In this document: one piece after another, positions 40,492 through 50,942 of the stretch | How positions within the stretch are numbered: the stretch's first letter is position 1 | Layout of the letters: every line of letters starts with the position of its first letter | Source: Nitrospirota bacterium | Lineage (GTDB): Bacteria; Nitrospirota; Thermodesulfovibrionia; UBA6902 | Length of the DNA: 64,000 bases | NCBI GenBank assembly: GCA_016215115.1 | Contig: JACRLN010000012.1 | Coordinates: 62,001 to 126,000, forward strand | Direction of reading: 5' to 3' | Program-made: the position numbers and the translations under genes | The notes under the pieces: model-generated | What the model saw: only the letters and a program-made list of their open reading frames with translations | Told to the model about the DNA's origin: nothing | The model's database searches: none

Positions 40492-40817
40492 CTAAAAGAA
40501 GAACAAAAAACAACTACAAAAGAAGTTTTCTGAAACTCTGTTTTCCCCTATATTTTGTCTTTTGTCTATTTGCCATTATATGGCTCAGGGCTGCAGTTAT
40601 AAATATGGAATATGAGCTTGGAGAGCTTGATAAAATGAAGGCGGAACTTATACGCGAGAGAAAAATGGTGGTTGCGCAAAGAGCAAATTTTTACTCAACA
40701 GAGAAAATAGAAAAAGTTGCCATGAACCGGCTTGGCATGACTCTTCCCGTGAGGGATAATGTTTTTTATGTTAAAAGGACGCCTGCTGCCGGCCCTTACA
40801 AGGCAGCATTGAAATAA
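40488..40817 (+). CDS. ftsL: Cell division protein FtsL-like
   Basis: Single TM, coiled coil, position between rsmH and ftsI. Confidence 0.75.
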   Translation: MTKRRTKNNYKRSFLKLCFPLYFVFCLFAIIWLRAAVINMEYELGELDKMKAELIRERKMVVAQRANFYSTEKIEKVAMNRLGMTLPVRDNVFYVKRTPAAGPYKAALK

Positions 40818-40931
40818 AGTCTGCCCTTATTGTTTGAGGATATTTTGAACATTGGAGAGAAAATTATAATTTTCTGGGATGAGCATGATTAAAAGATGAA
40901 GAATGAATTCAGGTAAATTGAGAGATATAGA

Positions 40932-42728
40932 TTGTTAAAAAGAAAGAGACAGAAAATCGATGACAGGAAACTCTGGGATGAAGATCTGAAGAATATCCCG
41001 CTTGAAAACAGCAGGAAAAGGGCCGTTGTTATTATTACAATAATAACTTTCGGTTTTGTTGTTATATTATTTCGCCTCATAAATCTCATGATTTTCGATC
41101 ATGAGAAGCTGTCCGGAAGAGCTTCCCAGCAATATATCCGCGAAAAAACATTAACGCCGCAGAGGGGAGTTATATGGGACAGGAACATGAAAGAGATGGC
41201 TACAAATATTGAAACGGATTCTCTCTATGCAGTGCCGTCCAACATAAGAGATGCAGGCAAATTGTCCACAAAAATTGCTCCGATAATAAAAGTCTCAGCA
41301 GGAGAGATAAACAGACTATTGGTAAAAAAGAAGGAAAGGTCTTTTACCTGGCTTTCGCGAAGGATGGATATGGACACCAGTGAAAAATTAAATGTACTGC
41401 GGGAACCTATCAAAGAAGGGGAGATAGGCTTTGTAACTGAGCCTAAACGTTATTATCCAAAAGGACAGACAGCTTCTCATATTCTGGGTTTTGCCAACAT
41501 TGATGACAAGGGAATCGCCGGACTTGAACTTGTTTATAATGATTATTTAAAAGGCGAGGTGAAAAGCGTTTCTGTGGGCATGGATGCACGCGGGAAGAGC
41601 CTTGTCAGTGACGTTAAAGAGGCTGCGCCAGGCAATAACATTTTACTTACTGTTGATGAGGGACTTCAGTATATCGTTGAGAGAGAATTGACAAACGCCA
41701 TGGAAGAGAGGGAGGCAAAGGCTGCTGTGGCAATCATGATGAATCCGATGACAGGAGAAATCCTTGCACTGGCTAACAGGCCTACTTATGACCCAAATTT
41801 TCCAGCCGAAGCCGGCGGTGAAGAAAAACGAAACAGGGCCATTACCGATTTGTATGAGCCCGGCTCCACGATGAAGTCAATCCTTGCATCTGCTGCCATA
41901 GAGGAGAAGGCGGTCAGTCTGGACAATATGTTTGACGTCTCAAAAGGCTCTATCACGGTTGGAGGCAAAACGATCCATGATGCTCACAGGCATGGGGTAC
42001 TTAATTTTCAGGAGGTCATAAAAAAATCTTCAAATGTCGGGGCCGTAAAGATCGGGATGAGGCTCGGGGCCACAAAATATTATGAGTATATGAAAAGGTT
42101 TGGCTTTGGTGAGAAGACCGGCATAGACTTCCCCGGTGAAGCAAGGGGGATTCTCAGGAATGTAAAAAACTGGTCTGGTACATCGCTTGCTGCAATGTCG
42201 ATAGGTCAGGAAATAGGAATGACGCCTTTACAGATGTTAAGGGCCTATTCTGCAATAGCAAACGGCGGCGTTTTGATGAAGCCGTATATTGTTTCGGAGA
42301 TAATCTCGCCGGACGGCAAAGCAATTAAACGGAATTCTCCAACTGAAGAAAGAAGGGTTATATCCAGGACAACTGCTGCAACGCTCAGGGATATACTGAA
42401 AACAGTTGTTGAAGAGGGAGGTACAGCGCAGAGGGCTAATGTGAAAGGTAATCTTGTTGCTGGCAAGACAGGTACTGCCCAGATATTCGACCCCAAAACA
42501 GGACAGTATTCCAGGAACAGATTTGTGAGTTCATTTGTTGGTTTTGCCCCTGCTGATAACCCGAAGGTAGCGCTTATTGTTGTTATTTATGAACCTGTAG
42601 GGGAAACATATGGAGGACTTGTTGCAGCTCCTGTATTTAAGAATATTATTGAACATACGTTTGCATATCTTGATGTGCCGATGGAAAAAGATGAGAATAA
42701 AATTTATCTTGTCAGCAGGGCCCGTTAA
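40932..42728 (+). CDS. ftsI: Peptidoglycan transpeptidase FtsI/PBP3-type
   Basis: EPGSTMKS (SxxK), SSNVG, GKTGTAQIFDP; TTG start. Confidence 0.92.
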   Translation: MLKRKRQKIDDRKLWDEDLKNIPLENSRKRAVVIITIITFGFVVILFRLINLMIFDHEKLSGRASQQYIREKTLTPQRGVIWDRNMKEMATNIETDSLYAVPSNIRDAGKLSTKIAPIIKVSAGEINRLLVKKKERSFTWLSRRMDMDTSEKLNVLREPIKEGEIGFVTEPKRYYPKGQTASHILGFANIDDKGIAGLELVYNDYLKGEVKSVSVGMDARGKSLVSDVKEAAPGNNILLTVDEGLQYIVERELTNAMEEREAKAAVAIMMNPMTGEILALANRPTYDPNFPAEAGGEEKRNRAITDLYEPGSTMKSILASAAIEEKAVSLDNMFDVSKGSITVGGKTIHDAHRHGVLNFQEVIKKSSNVGAVKIGMRLGATKYYEYMKRFGFGEKTGIDFPGEARGILRNVKNWSGTSLAAMSIGQEIGMTPLQMLRAYSAIANGGVLMKPYIVSEIISPDGKAIKRNSPTEERRVISRTTAATLRDILKTVVEEGGTAQRANVKGNLVAGKTGTAQIFDPKTGQYSRNRFVSSFVGFAPADNPKVALIVVIYEPVGETYGGLVAAPVFKNIIEHTFAYLDVPMEKDENKIYLVSRAR

Positions 42729-42819
42729 AGGATTTTTCAGGCGGTATAGGATATGCGGTATTATCATGTATTAATTACGATCTTACGGATATTGTAAATG
42801 AATTGCTCTTGCGGGATAA

Positions 42820-44349
42820 ATGACATTATCGAAACTTTTAGAAGGTCTGAAGGTAAAAAGGAAAACCGGGCCTCTCGATACGGAAATTAAGGGGATCGCT
42901 TATGATTCGAGATTCGTAAAAGAGGGTTTCATTTTTGTGGCTGTCACAGGGTTTTCCGTTGACGGCCATAATTACATAAGAGACGCGGTAAACAGGGGGG
43001 CTGCTGCCGTTGTTTCAGAAAAGGCAGCAGCGGATTTAGAAAGTGCAAATCAATTTGCTGTTCAAAGAAACGCTGCTTTTGTAGAAGTTACAGACAGCAG
43101 GGAAGCCCTGGCTTTAATCTCTGCTGCATTCTACGGCAGGCCCTCCCAACGTTTATCATTAATTGGAATTACAGGAACCAATGGTAAGACAACAACGAGT
43201 TTTATCACAAAAAATATTATTGCCGCAGGGGGCAAAAAGGCCGGCCTTCTGGGAACCATTTGTTACATTACGGGAGATAGTATGACGGCCGCATCGCATA
43301 CGACGCCGGAGTCATTGGATCTTCAAAGGTGTTTAAGCGAGATGGTGTATAATAATATGGATTACGCTGTGCTTGAGGTTTCCTCCCATGCATTGGCTCT
43401 TAAAAGGATAGAAGGGTGTTCTTTCAAGAGCGCAGCTTTTACAAATTTCTCTCAGGACCACCTCGATTTTCACGTCACAATGGAAGAGTACTTCAAAACT
43501 AAGTGCAAGCTCTTTAATTATCTTGATCCGGAAGGAACTGCTGTCCTGAACTGGGATGATCCAAAAATAAAACCATTGGCGCAGAAACTCAACTGTAATG
43601 TGCTTACCTGCGGTCTTGAAGAGGGTGCGATGATACGGGTGGAGAATATCAGAGAAATCAGCAGTCAGCAGTCAGCAGTCAGCGGTAAGAAAATCGGGGG
43701 ATTAGGCGGGATATCATTTGATATTAAGACCCCGAAAGGCGGTTTTACAATAACCTCAAACCTTATCGGACGCTTCAATGTGTACAACATTCTCATGTCT
43801 GTAGGGATAGCTTATTCATTAGGCATCAGTGAAGATGTGATGCAGCAGGGGATCTGGAATACAAAACCTGTTGAAGGACGTTTTGAAAATATAGATGAAG
43901 GACAGAAGTTCTTATGCATAGTTGATTATGCGCATACGGATGATGCACTGAAAAAGCTTATTCAGGAGGCAAGGCATTTAACAAAGAAGAGGGTAATAAC
44001 GGTTTTTGGCTGCGGAGGCAACAGAGACAGGACAAAAAGACCATTAATGGGTGCAGTAGCATCTGAATTGAGTGATTTTGTAATTGTCACTTCAGACAAT
44101 CCTCGAAATGAAGACCCCCTGGAGATAATTAAGGATATATTGAAAGGTATCATTAAAAATAATTTTATTGTACAGCCTGACAGAGCAGCGGCTATCAGGG
44201 AGGCGGTAGCGATGACAAAAGAAGGTGATACATTACTTGTTGCAGGTAAGGGTCATGAGGCTTATCAGGAGATAAAGGGAGTGAGGCACCACTTTAGTGA
44301 TAAAGAGGTGTTGAGGGAGGAGATTAAAAAGCTATTAGCTGATAGCTGA
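42820..44349 (+). CDS. murE: UDP-MurNAc-tripeptide synthetase
   Basis: GITGTNGKTTTSF; cluster position; DNPR motif. Confidence 0.95.
   Translation: MTLSKLLEGLKVKRKTGPLDTEIKGIAYDSRFVKEGFIFVAVTGFSVDGHNYIRDAVNRGAAAVVSEKAAADLESANQFAVQRNAAFVEVTDSREALALISAAFYGRPSQRLSLIGITGTNGKTTTSFITKNIIAAGGKKAGLLGTICYITGDSMTAASHTTPESLDLQRCLSEMVYNNMDYAVLEVSSHALALKRIEGCSFKSAAFTNFSQDHLDFHVTMEEYFKTKCKLFNYLDPEGTAVLNWDDPKIKPLAQKLNCNVLTCGLEEGAMIRVENIREISSQQSAVSGKKIGGLGGISFDIKTPKGGFTITSNLIGRFNVYNILMSVGIAYSLGISEDVMQQGIWNTKPVEGRFENIDEGQKFLCIVDYAHTDDALKKLIQEARHLTKKRVITVFGCGGNRDRTKRPLMGAVASELSDFVIVTSDNPRNEDPLEIIKDILKGIIKNNFIVQPDRAAAIREAVAMTKEGDTLLVAGKGHEAYQEIKGVRHHFSDKEVLREEIKKLLADS
43658..43684. repeat. 7-bp array (AGTCAGC)n in murE
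   Basis: CAGCAGTCAGCAGTCAGCAGTCAGC; encodes SSQQSAVSG. Confidence 0.92.
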
Positions 44350-44361
44350 TAGCTGATAGCT
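44332..44361. repeat. 7-bp array (AGCTGAT)n spanning murE stop to murF start
   Basis: CTATTAGCTGATAGCTGATAGCTGATAGCT. Confidence 0.9.
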
Positions 44362-45741
44362 ATGGCTTTGACAGCAGATGAAATAATTAAGTCAGCAGGA
44401 GGAGAGTTGCTCTGCGGCAATTCAAAGACATTCAGTGGCGTCTCAATTGATTCGCGAACTATTTCAGAAGGTGAAGTGTTTTTTGCAATCAGAGGAGAAA
44501 AGTTTGACGGGCACAACTTTCTCGACAAGGCGCTTTTAAAAGGTATAGGTGCGGTTGTGGATTCCAGACCTGTGTCATTACCGAAAGACAGGGTAATGAT
44601 TTATGTAAAAGATACCCTTAAAGCTTTGCAGGATTTAGCGCATTATCTGAGGATTAAACTTGATATTCCGGTTGTTGCGATAACCGGAAGCAACGGTAAA
44701 ACAACAACAAAAGAAATGGTGTACTCGATTCTTTCAGGAAGTTTTAAGACATTGAAAAACGAGGGCAATCTTAATAACCATATCGGTTTGCCGTTAAGTC
44801 TCATGAGGCTTGAACCTGATCACGAGGCGATAGTGCTTGAAATGGGAATGAATGCGCCGGGAGAAATAAGAAGACTATGCGAGATAACTGTGCCTACTCA
44901 TGGTATTGTTACCAATATAGGCTCTGCGCATCTTGGCAGACTCGGCAGTTATGAAGCGGTCAGGGATGCGAAGCTTGAAATCCTTGAGAGTCTCAGCGTC
45001 GCGGTTTTGAATGCTGATGACAGGTTCTTGATGCAGGGAGTTGCAGAGACAAAAAAATTTAATGGGGAAATTATCACCTTTTCAATTAATAATGATTCTC
45101 ACGTTATGGCAAAAGATATTCAGATAACAGAAAGAGGCAGTAATTTTAAACTGGAATTCAAAGATGCGGGCCTTATCCCTGTCAATCTGAACATTCATGG
45201 TATTTTTAATGTGTATAACGCCCTTGCAGCATCGGCTGTGTGCTTTTCATTAGGCATTCAAATCGATGAAATAAAAAGAGCTCTCGAAGAGTTCAGTGCT
45301 TTTCCTATGAGATTTGAGATAACAGAAAGGGAAGAGATAACAGTAATAAATGATGCATATAATGCAAATCCTTCGTCAATGGAAGAATCCCTTAAAGAAT
45401 TGATCCGTCCGGGCAGAAGGGGAAGAAGGATTGCCGCATTAGGCGATATGCGTGAGCTAAATGACTTTTCGGAGGAAGCACACAGGACCCTTGGGAGGAT
45501 GATAGCTGAAGTGAATGTAGATGTTTTTATAGCAGTTGGAGAGATGATGAGTCTGGCAGCAGAAGAATGTATGAAGGTAAAAGGAGGGAAATCTGTACCG
45601 GAGATTTATACATTCAGGGATGTAAATGATGCTAACGAGGATATGATGAATATAGTGAAACATGGAGATATAATACTGATAAAAGGTTCACGCTTGATGC
45701 AGATGGAAAAAATAGCAGGGAGAATATTGGATGCTATATAA
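44362..45741 (+). CDS. murF: UDP-MurNAc-pentapeptide synthetase
   Basis: VAITGSNGKTTTKEM; VINDAYNANPSSM. Confidence 0.95.
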   Translation: MALTADEIIKSAGGELLCGNSKTFSGVSIDSRTISEGEVFFAIRGEKFDGHNFLDKALLKGIGAVVDSRPVSLPKDRVMIYVKDTLKALQDLAHYLRIKLDIPVVAITGSNGKTTTKEMVYSILSGSFKTLKNEGNLNNHIGLPLSLMRLEPDHEAIVLEMGMNAPGEIRRLCEITVPTHGIVTNIGSAHLGRLGSYEAVRDAKLEILESLSVAVLNADDRFLMQGVAETKKFNGEIITFSINNDSHVMAKDIQITERGSNFKLEFKDAGLIPVNLNIHGIFNVYNALAASAVCFSLGIQIDEIKRALEEFSAFPMRFEITEREEITVINDAYNANPSSMEESLKELIRPGRRGRRIAALGDMRELNDFSEEAHRTLGRMIAEVNVDVFIAVGEMMSLAAEECMKVKGGKSVPEIYTFRDVNDANEDMMNIVKHGDIILIKGSRLMQMEKIAGRILDAI

Positions 45742-46813
45742 CTTGTTTTATTATTTTCACGATTATTATTCGCCATTTAATGTATTCAGGTATATTACGT
45801 TCAGGACTGCATTGGCTATTATTACTTCTTTAGTCATAACTTTTATATCGGCTCCATGGATAATAGGAAAACTCAGGAAACTTAGCATGACGCAGTATGT
45901 AAGAGATGACGGACCGCGGACCCATCTGAAAAAAGAGGGGACCCCGACAATGGGCGGTATCATGATTATCTTGTCTGTAGTTCTCAGTGTTTTGATGTGG
46001 GGCGATTTGAGCAATAAATTTATCTTAATCATGATAGCGTCAATTATAGGTTTTGGCCTTATAGGGTTAACGGATGATTATCTGAAAGTTGTTAAGAAAA
46101 ACCCCAAGGGATTAGGTGGATGGTATAAAGCCGGTGCACAGATCGCACTTGCTATTGCAATCGGCTTTAGCTTTTACTATGATCCTAACGATATTTATAT
46201 TGCAAAGTTAAGTATTCCTTTTTTTAAAAAATGGCTTATTGATCTTGGCTGGTTCTACGTCCCTTTTACAATTCTTGTAATTGTAGGGGCATCTAATGCA
46301 GTAAACCTGACTGATGGCATTGACGGTCTTGCGATTGGATTAGTTGGAGTCGCTTCTCTTGCAAACGCTGTATTCGTATATATTTCAGGACATACGGGTT
46401 TCTCGCAATACCTGAATGTGCTTTACCTCCCCGGGACGGGAGAGCTTACAGTTTTTTGTGGAGCAATGTTTGGCGCTGCTCTTGGTTTTCTCTGGTATAA
46501 CAGTTATCCTGCCGATATTTTTATGGGAGATGTAGGCTCACTCGCTCTGGGTGGGGCGCTCGGGACGCTTGCAGTAATAACCAAACAGGAAATTGTTCTG
46601 GCTATTGTCGGCGCTATTTTTGTTATAGAGACTTTCTCGGTAATAATTCAGGTTTCATCATTTAAACTTACTGGAAAAAGGGTTTTTAAGATGGCGCCCA
46701 TCCATCACCATTTCGAAGTTAAAGGATGGCCTGAAACAAAGGTGATTGTAAGATTCTGGATAATAGGTATTATCCTTGCGCTTTTGAGTTTAACGACGTT
46801 GAAGGTGAGGTAA
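45731..46813 (+). CDS. mraY: Phospho-MurNAc-pentapeptide translocase
   Basis: GTPTMGGIMI, NLTDGIDGLAIG, MAPIHHHFE. Confidence 0.96.
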   Translation: MLYNLFYYFHDYYSPFNVFRYITFRTALAIITSLVITFISAPWIIGKLRKLSMTQYVRDDGPRTHLKKEGTPTMGGIMIILSVVLSVLMWGDLSNKFILIMIASIIGFGLIGLTDDYLKVVKKNPKGLGGWYKAGAQIALAIAIGFSFYYDPNDIYIAKLSIPFFKKWLIDLGWFYVPFTILVIVGASNAVNLTDGIDGLAIGLVGVASLANAVFVYISGHTGFSQYLNVLYLPGTGELTVFCGAMFGAALGFLWYNSYPADIFMGDVGSLALGGALGTLAVITKQEIVLAIVGAIFVIETFSVIIQVSSFKLTGKRVFKMAPIHHHFEVKGWPETKVIVRFWIIGIILALLSLTTLKVR

Positions 46814-46848
46814 ACAGCTAATAGCTAATAGCTGACAGCTATCAGCTT
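46814..46848. repeat. 7-bp array (AGCTAAT)n with inverted AGCT copies between mraY and murD
   Basis: AACAGCTAATAGCTAATAGCTGACAGCTATCAGCTT. Confidence 0.88.
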
Positions 46849-46865
46849 TTATACATGACATATAA

Positions 46866-48395
46866 ATGATAACGATGCAAGATAAGATAAATATTTTCAA
46901 AGACAAGAACATAGTTGTCGTAGGACTTGCAAGAAGCGGCACAGGCGCTGCAAACCTCCTGTCCGGATTAGGGGCGGAAGTGACTATTACAGATAGTAAA
47001 TCCCGCAACTCGCTTGAGGCTAATATTAAAAAATTATTACCGTCTGTAAAGGTTATAACGGATGGTAATCCATCAGAAGTCCTCAATACAGCAGATCTAA
47101 TCGTGATAAGTCCCGGAGTGCCTCTTACAATCCCTCCTCTTGAACGTGCGAGACTTAAAGGCATCCCGGTGATTGGCGAACTTGAGCTTGCGTATCAGGT
47201 AATAAAGTCAGAAGTCAGAAGTCAGAAGTCAGAAGGGGCGATTCATGAATCGCCCTTACAGATAACAAAACCCTCTTTTATTGGAATCACAGGGACAAAT
47301 GGCAAGTCAACTACGACTACACTTGTTGATTTGATGCTGAAAGAAGAGAGATTTAATACTCTGTTAGGCGGGAATATCGGTATAGCTTTGACGGAGGAGA
47401 TATTAAAGGCAGTCAGCAGTCAGCAGTCAGGTAGGGGCGAACGGCCGTTCGCCCCTACGTCCATCGATTACATCGTTACAGAGATCTCAAGTTTTCAACT
47501 TGAGACGATAAGAGAATTCAGACCGAAGATCGCGGCTCTTCTAAACATAACACCCGACCACCTTGACAGATATAAAAATATGCAAGAGTATGTTGATGCA
47601 AAGGTGAGGATTTTTGAAAACCAGACATCGGGAGATTTTCTGATTCTGAATGCAGATGATCCTTTGTTAATGAAAGTGAGAAGTGAGAAGTTGGAAGTTA
47701 GAAGTGAAAAACCTGACATCTTTTATTTCAGCCGCATGAGCGAGGTAGAAGGAATTTATTTGAAAGATGGCATTATTTACTGCAATTTGCCTGAATCTAT
47801 TGTAGGGGCGATTCATGAATCGCCCCTACGGATTAACGCGAATGAAATCCGCATCCAGGGCGTTCACAACATCGAGAATGCAATGGCAGCTTCATTGGTT
47901 GCCTTGATTGCTGGATGTTCATTTGATACCGTCAGAAATGTGCTAAAAAAATTCCCCGGGCTTGAACACAGACTGGAGTTTGTCAGCGAGATCAGGGGGG
48001 TCAAATTTATCAATGACTCAAAGGGTACGAATGTAGGCGCTGTTGCAAAGTCTCTGGAAGGTTTCAATAAAGTAATATTGATTATGGGTGGACTGGATAA
48101 AGGAAGCGATTTTTCTGTTTTAAGAGATTTAGTAAAGCAACAAGTTAAATATCTGATCCTGATCGGCAAGGCAAAGGATAAAATCGCAAAGGCATTGGAG
48201 GGTATAACAGAAACGCTTATAGCTGAGAACATCAATTCAGCCGTTGAGTTGTCACTATCAAAGGCTTCCGCAGGCGATGTGGTATTGTTGTCACCCGGCT
48301 GCGCAAGTTTCGACATGTTTCAGGATTTTGAAGACAGAGGGAGAAAATTTAAAGAGGCAGTTAGATTAATTCAAAACTCAAAACTCAAAACTTAA
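46866..48395 (+). CDS. murD: UDP-MurNAc-L-Ala:D-Glu ligase
   Basis: FIGITGTNGKSTTTTLV; FINDSKGTNVGA; LLSPGCASFDMF. Confidence 0.95.
   Translation: MITMQDKINIFKDKNIVVVGLARSGTGAANLLSGLGAEVTITDSKSRNSLEANIKKLLPSVKVITDGNPSEVLNTADLIVISPGVPLTIPPLERARLKGIPVIGELELAYQVIKSEVRSQKSEGAIHESPLQITKPSFIGITGTNGKSTTTTLVDLMLKEERFNTLLGGNIGIALTEEILKAVSSQQSGRGERPFAPTSIDYIVTEISSFQLETIREFRPKIAALLNITPDHLDRYKNMQEYVDAKVRIFENQTSGDFLILNADDPLLMKVRSEKLEVRSEKPDIFYFSRMSEVEGIYLKDGIIYCNLPESIVGAIHESPLRINANEIRIQGVHNIENAMAASLVALIAGCSFDTVRNVLKKFPGLEHRLEFVSEIRGVKFINDSKGTNVGAVAKSLEGFNKVILIMGGLDKGSDFSVLRDLVKQQVKYLILIGKAKDKIAKALEGITETLIAENINSAVELSLSKASAGDVVLLSPGCASFDMFQDFEDRGRKFKEAVRLIQNSKLKT
47209..47259. repeat. 7-bp array (AGTCAGA)n abutting a palindrome in murD
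   Basis: AGTCAGAAGTCAGAAGTCAGAAGGGGCGATTCATGAATCGCCCTTAC. Confidence 0.95.
47408..47458. repeat. 7-bp array (AGTCAGC)n abutting a perfect 28-bp palindrome in murD
   Basis: GCAGTCAGCAGTCAGCAGTCAG + GTAGGGGCGAACGGCCGTTCGCCCCTAC. Confidence 0.97.
47678..47712. repeat. 7-bp degenerate array in murD
   Basis: GTGAGAAGTGAGAAGTTGGAAGTTAGAAGTGAAA; encodes VRSEKLEVRSEK. Confidence 0.85.
47802..47829. repeat. 28-bp perfect palindrome in murD
   Basis: GTAGGGGCGATTCATGAATCGCCCCTAC. Confidence 0.97.
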
Positions 48396-48399
48396 AACT
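48370..48399. repeat. 7-bp array (AAAACTC)n forming the murD 3' end
   Basis: TTCAAAACTCAAAACTCAAAACTTAAAAC; encodes QNSKLKT*. Confidence 0.9.
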
Positions 48400-49608
48400 A
48401 TGAATTCTAAAGACACACGCGGCATTATAATTTCTGTTTTTTTGCTGATATGCATGGGCATCCTCATGGTGTATAGTTCAACCGTCCTGATGTCCATGAA
48501 GAAATATAACAATAGTTTTCATTATTTGTTGAGTCATATTGCTACAGTATTTGTTGGAATTGCAGCGATGGTTATATTGTCAAAGATAGATTATAAAATC
48601 TTCAGACGGCCGCTATTTCATCTATCATCTTTTCAAGTTTCATTACTTCATGTACTATTGTTAGTTTCTCTGATACTATTATTGCTTGTTTTTGTGCCGG
48701 GTATCGGTATCTCCGCCAAAGGGGCCAAGAGATGGATCAGACTCTGGCCCACCACATTTCAACCTTCAGAGTTTGTGAAATTGGTAATGGTGATATTTCT
48801 TGCGGACCATATGGATAAGAATCTTCACAGGATGAAAGACCTCCGTTACGGCATTGCGATACCCATCGGCGTTATGGTTTTATTTCAGGGGATAATCATA
48901 CTTCAGCCGGATTTCGGCGCAGTAATGAGTCTGGGAATCCTTACTATAGGGCTTTTGATTCTGGGAGGTTTAAGGTTGAGATACATAGGTTGTATGCTTC
49001 TGTTCGCGATACCGGCTGCATGTAAACTCGCTACATCTGCTTCATACAGGGTGAAAAGGATTACGTGCTTTACGGATCCCTGGAAAGAACCTCTTGGTTG
49101 CGGATTCCAGCTTGTGCAGTCTTTCATCGCCTTCGGCAACGGGGGGGTAACAGGCCTCGGCCTCGGAGGCAGCAAGCAGAAACTGTATTTTCTGCCGGAG
49201 GTTCACACCGATTTTATTTTTTCTTTGATAGGAGAAGAACTGGGATTTATAGGCGCTGTTTTTGTACTGTTCGTTTTCTTTTATTTTTTTATAAAAGGTA
49301 TCAAGGTTGCCGGAAAAACAAATGATTCGTTCAGTTATTTCCTGACACTTGGTTTAACGATGATGATAGGCGTTCAGGTAATTATCAATTTTGCAGTAAC
49401 AACAGGACTGATGCCTACAAAAGGGCTGCCGCTGCCTTTTATAAGCTATGGCGGCTCATCGCTCCTCATCAATCTGGCTGCGGTCGGGATATTGATAAAC
49501 ATATCAAAAAACAATGAAGGCAGGGACGTGGAGAACAGAACGCTTGTTGACAGCTCTGCCTTCCGTAATACTTACATGTTTAATAAACCGCAGAGGGCGA
49601 AGATATGA
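48400..49608 (+). CDS. ftsW: Peptidoglycan glycosyltransferase FtsW
   Basis: SEDS features: RLWPTTFQPSEFVKL, LPLPFISYGGSS. Confidence 0.95.
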   Translation: MNSKDTRGIIISVFLLICMGILMVYSSTVLMSMKKYNNSFHYLLSHIATVFVGIAAMVILSKIDYKIFRRPLFHLSSFQVSLLHVLLLVSLILLLLVFVPGIGISAKGAKRWIRLWPTTFQPSEFVKLVMVIFLADHMDKNLHRMKDLRYGIAIPIGVMVLFQGIIILQPDFGAVMSLGILTIGLLILGGLRLRYIGCMLLFAIPAACKLATSASYRVKRITCFTDPWKEPLGCGFQLVQSFIAFGNGGVTGLGLGGSKQKLYFLPEVHTDFIFSLIGEELGFIGAVFVLFVFFYFFIKGIKVAGKTNDSFSYFLTLGLTMMIGVQVIINFAVTTGLMPTKGLPLPFISYGGSSLLINLAAVGILINISKNNEGRDVENRTLVDSSAFRNTYMFNKPQRAKI

Positions 49609-49669
49609 TGGAAAGGGTAGAAGTCAGGAAGATAGGAAGTTATGAAGATGAGAAAAGAGAAGGACAAAT

Positions 49670-50803
49670 ATGAATATTGTTATAGCAGGAGGCGGCACAG
49701 GCGGTCATGTCTTTCCGGCAATTGCCATTGCGAAGGAATTAAAAAAGGAAATTGCCAACATTAAGATCACTTTTGTCGGGACCACGAAAGGAATCGAATC
49801 AAAGATAATCCCCAAAGAAGGATATGACATAAGGTTTATAAAGTCAGAAGGCCTTGTGGGAAAGAATGTCTTCAAGACCATTAAATCAGTCCTTAAGATA
49901 CCTTTGTCATTAAAAGATTCCCAAAGAATATTGAAAGAACTTCAACCCGAACTGGTGTTGGGGGTAGGAGGCTATAGTTCAGGACCTGTTGTCCTGTGCG
50001 CTGCTCTGATGGGCATTCCCACAATGATTCATGAGCAGAATACACTTCCCGGACTTACCAATAAATTACTTGGCAAATTCGTTGATACAATAGCAGTTAC
50101 ATATCATGAGAGCATAAAGTTCTTCCCGCTGGAAAAGACCTACCTGACAGGCAATCCAGTAAGATTGGAGATACTGAAAGGCGACAGGGGAAGAGGCTGC
50201 AAAATCTTTAGTCTTGACGGGAAGCTTTTTACCATCTTTGTATTTGGCGGCAGTCTGGGTGCAACACGTATTAATAGCGCTGTCAGCGAGGCGCTGGCAT
50301 ATCTTGAACCGTTTAAAGACAGAATCCAGTTTCTGCATCAGACAGGTGATAAGGATTTTGATGTTGTGAGGAAGACATATCGTGAACGCGAATTTAAAGG
50401 AACTGTCATCCCTTTTGCATATGAAATGGCTGATGCATATGCAGTGGCGGACCTTATTATTTCGAGGGCCGGCGCAACTACTCTTGCTGAACTGACTGCT
50501 TGCGGTAAGGCTGCAATCCTTGTGCCCTATCCGTTCGCAGCAGGCAATCATCAGGAAATAAATGCAAGGAAACTCTGGGATGTCGGCGCTGCGCAGATGA
50601 TCCTTGACAAAGACTTAAATGGTAAAACGCTTGCGGAACTTATTAAATACTTATTGGAAGACCCTGATGCAATCGGACATATGGAACGTACAAGCAAGTC
50701 TCTCGGGAATCCGGAAGCGACTAAGAGAATAATCGAACTAATGTTAGGACTATTAAAAAAAAAATTACAAATTGTAAATTGTAAAGTGCAAATTGCAAAT
50801 TAA
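49670..50803 (+). CDS. murG: UDP-GlcNAc:lipid I transferase
   Basis: MNIVIAGGGTGGHVFPAIAIA; FGGSLGA; RAGATTLAE. Confidence 0.96.
   Translation: MNIVIAGGGTGGHVFPAIAIAKELKKEIANIKITFVGTTKGIESKIIPKEGYDIRFIKSEGLVGKNVFKTIKSVLKIPLSLKDSQRILKELQPELVLGVGGYSSGPVVLCAALMGIPTMIHEQNTLPGLTNKLLGKFVDTIAVTYHESIKFFPLEKTYLTGNPVRLEILKGDRGRGCKIFSLDGKLFTIFVFGGSLGATRINSAVSEALAYLEPFKDRIQFLHQTGDKDFDVVRKTYREREFKGTVIPFAYEMADAYAVADLIISRAGATTLAELTACGKAAILVPYPFAAGNHQEINARKLWDVGAAQMILDKDLNGKTLAELIKYLLEDPDAIGHMERTSKSLGNPEATKRIIELMLGLLKKKLQIVNCKVQIAN
50767..50802. repeat. 7-bp array (TTGTAAA/TTGCAAA)n at the murG 3' end
   Basis: ACAAATTGTAAATTGTAAAGTGCAAATTGCAAATT; encodes QIVNCKVQIAN*. Confidence 0.88.
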
Positions 50804-50858
50804 TACTAACAGAATATATAAAATGCCATATAGAGATTTAAAAACAAATATTTGTAGA

Positions 50859-50935
50859 ATCCCCCTGCATCCCCCTTTTCCAAAGGGGGAGGTAATTATT
50901 CCCCTCTTTGACAAAGAGGGGCGAGGGGAGATTTT
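50859..50935. repeat. Composite hairpin repeat in the murG-murC gap
   Basis: ATCCCCCTGCATCCCCCTTTTCCAAAGGGGGAGG...CCCCTCTTTGACAAAGAGGGGCGAGGGGAGATTT. Confidence 0.88.
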
Positions 50936-50942
50936 TTAAGCT

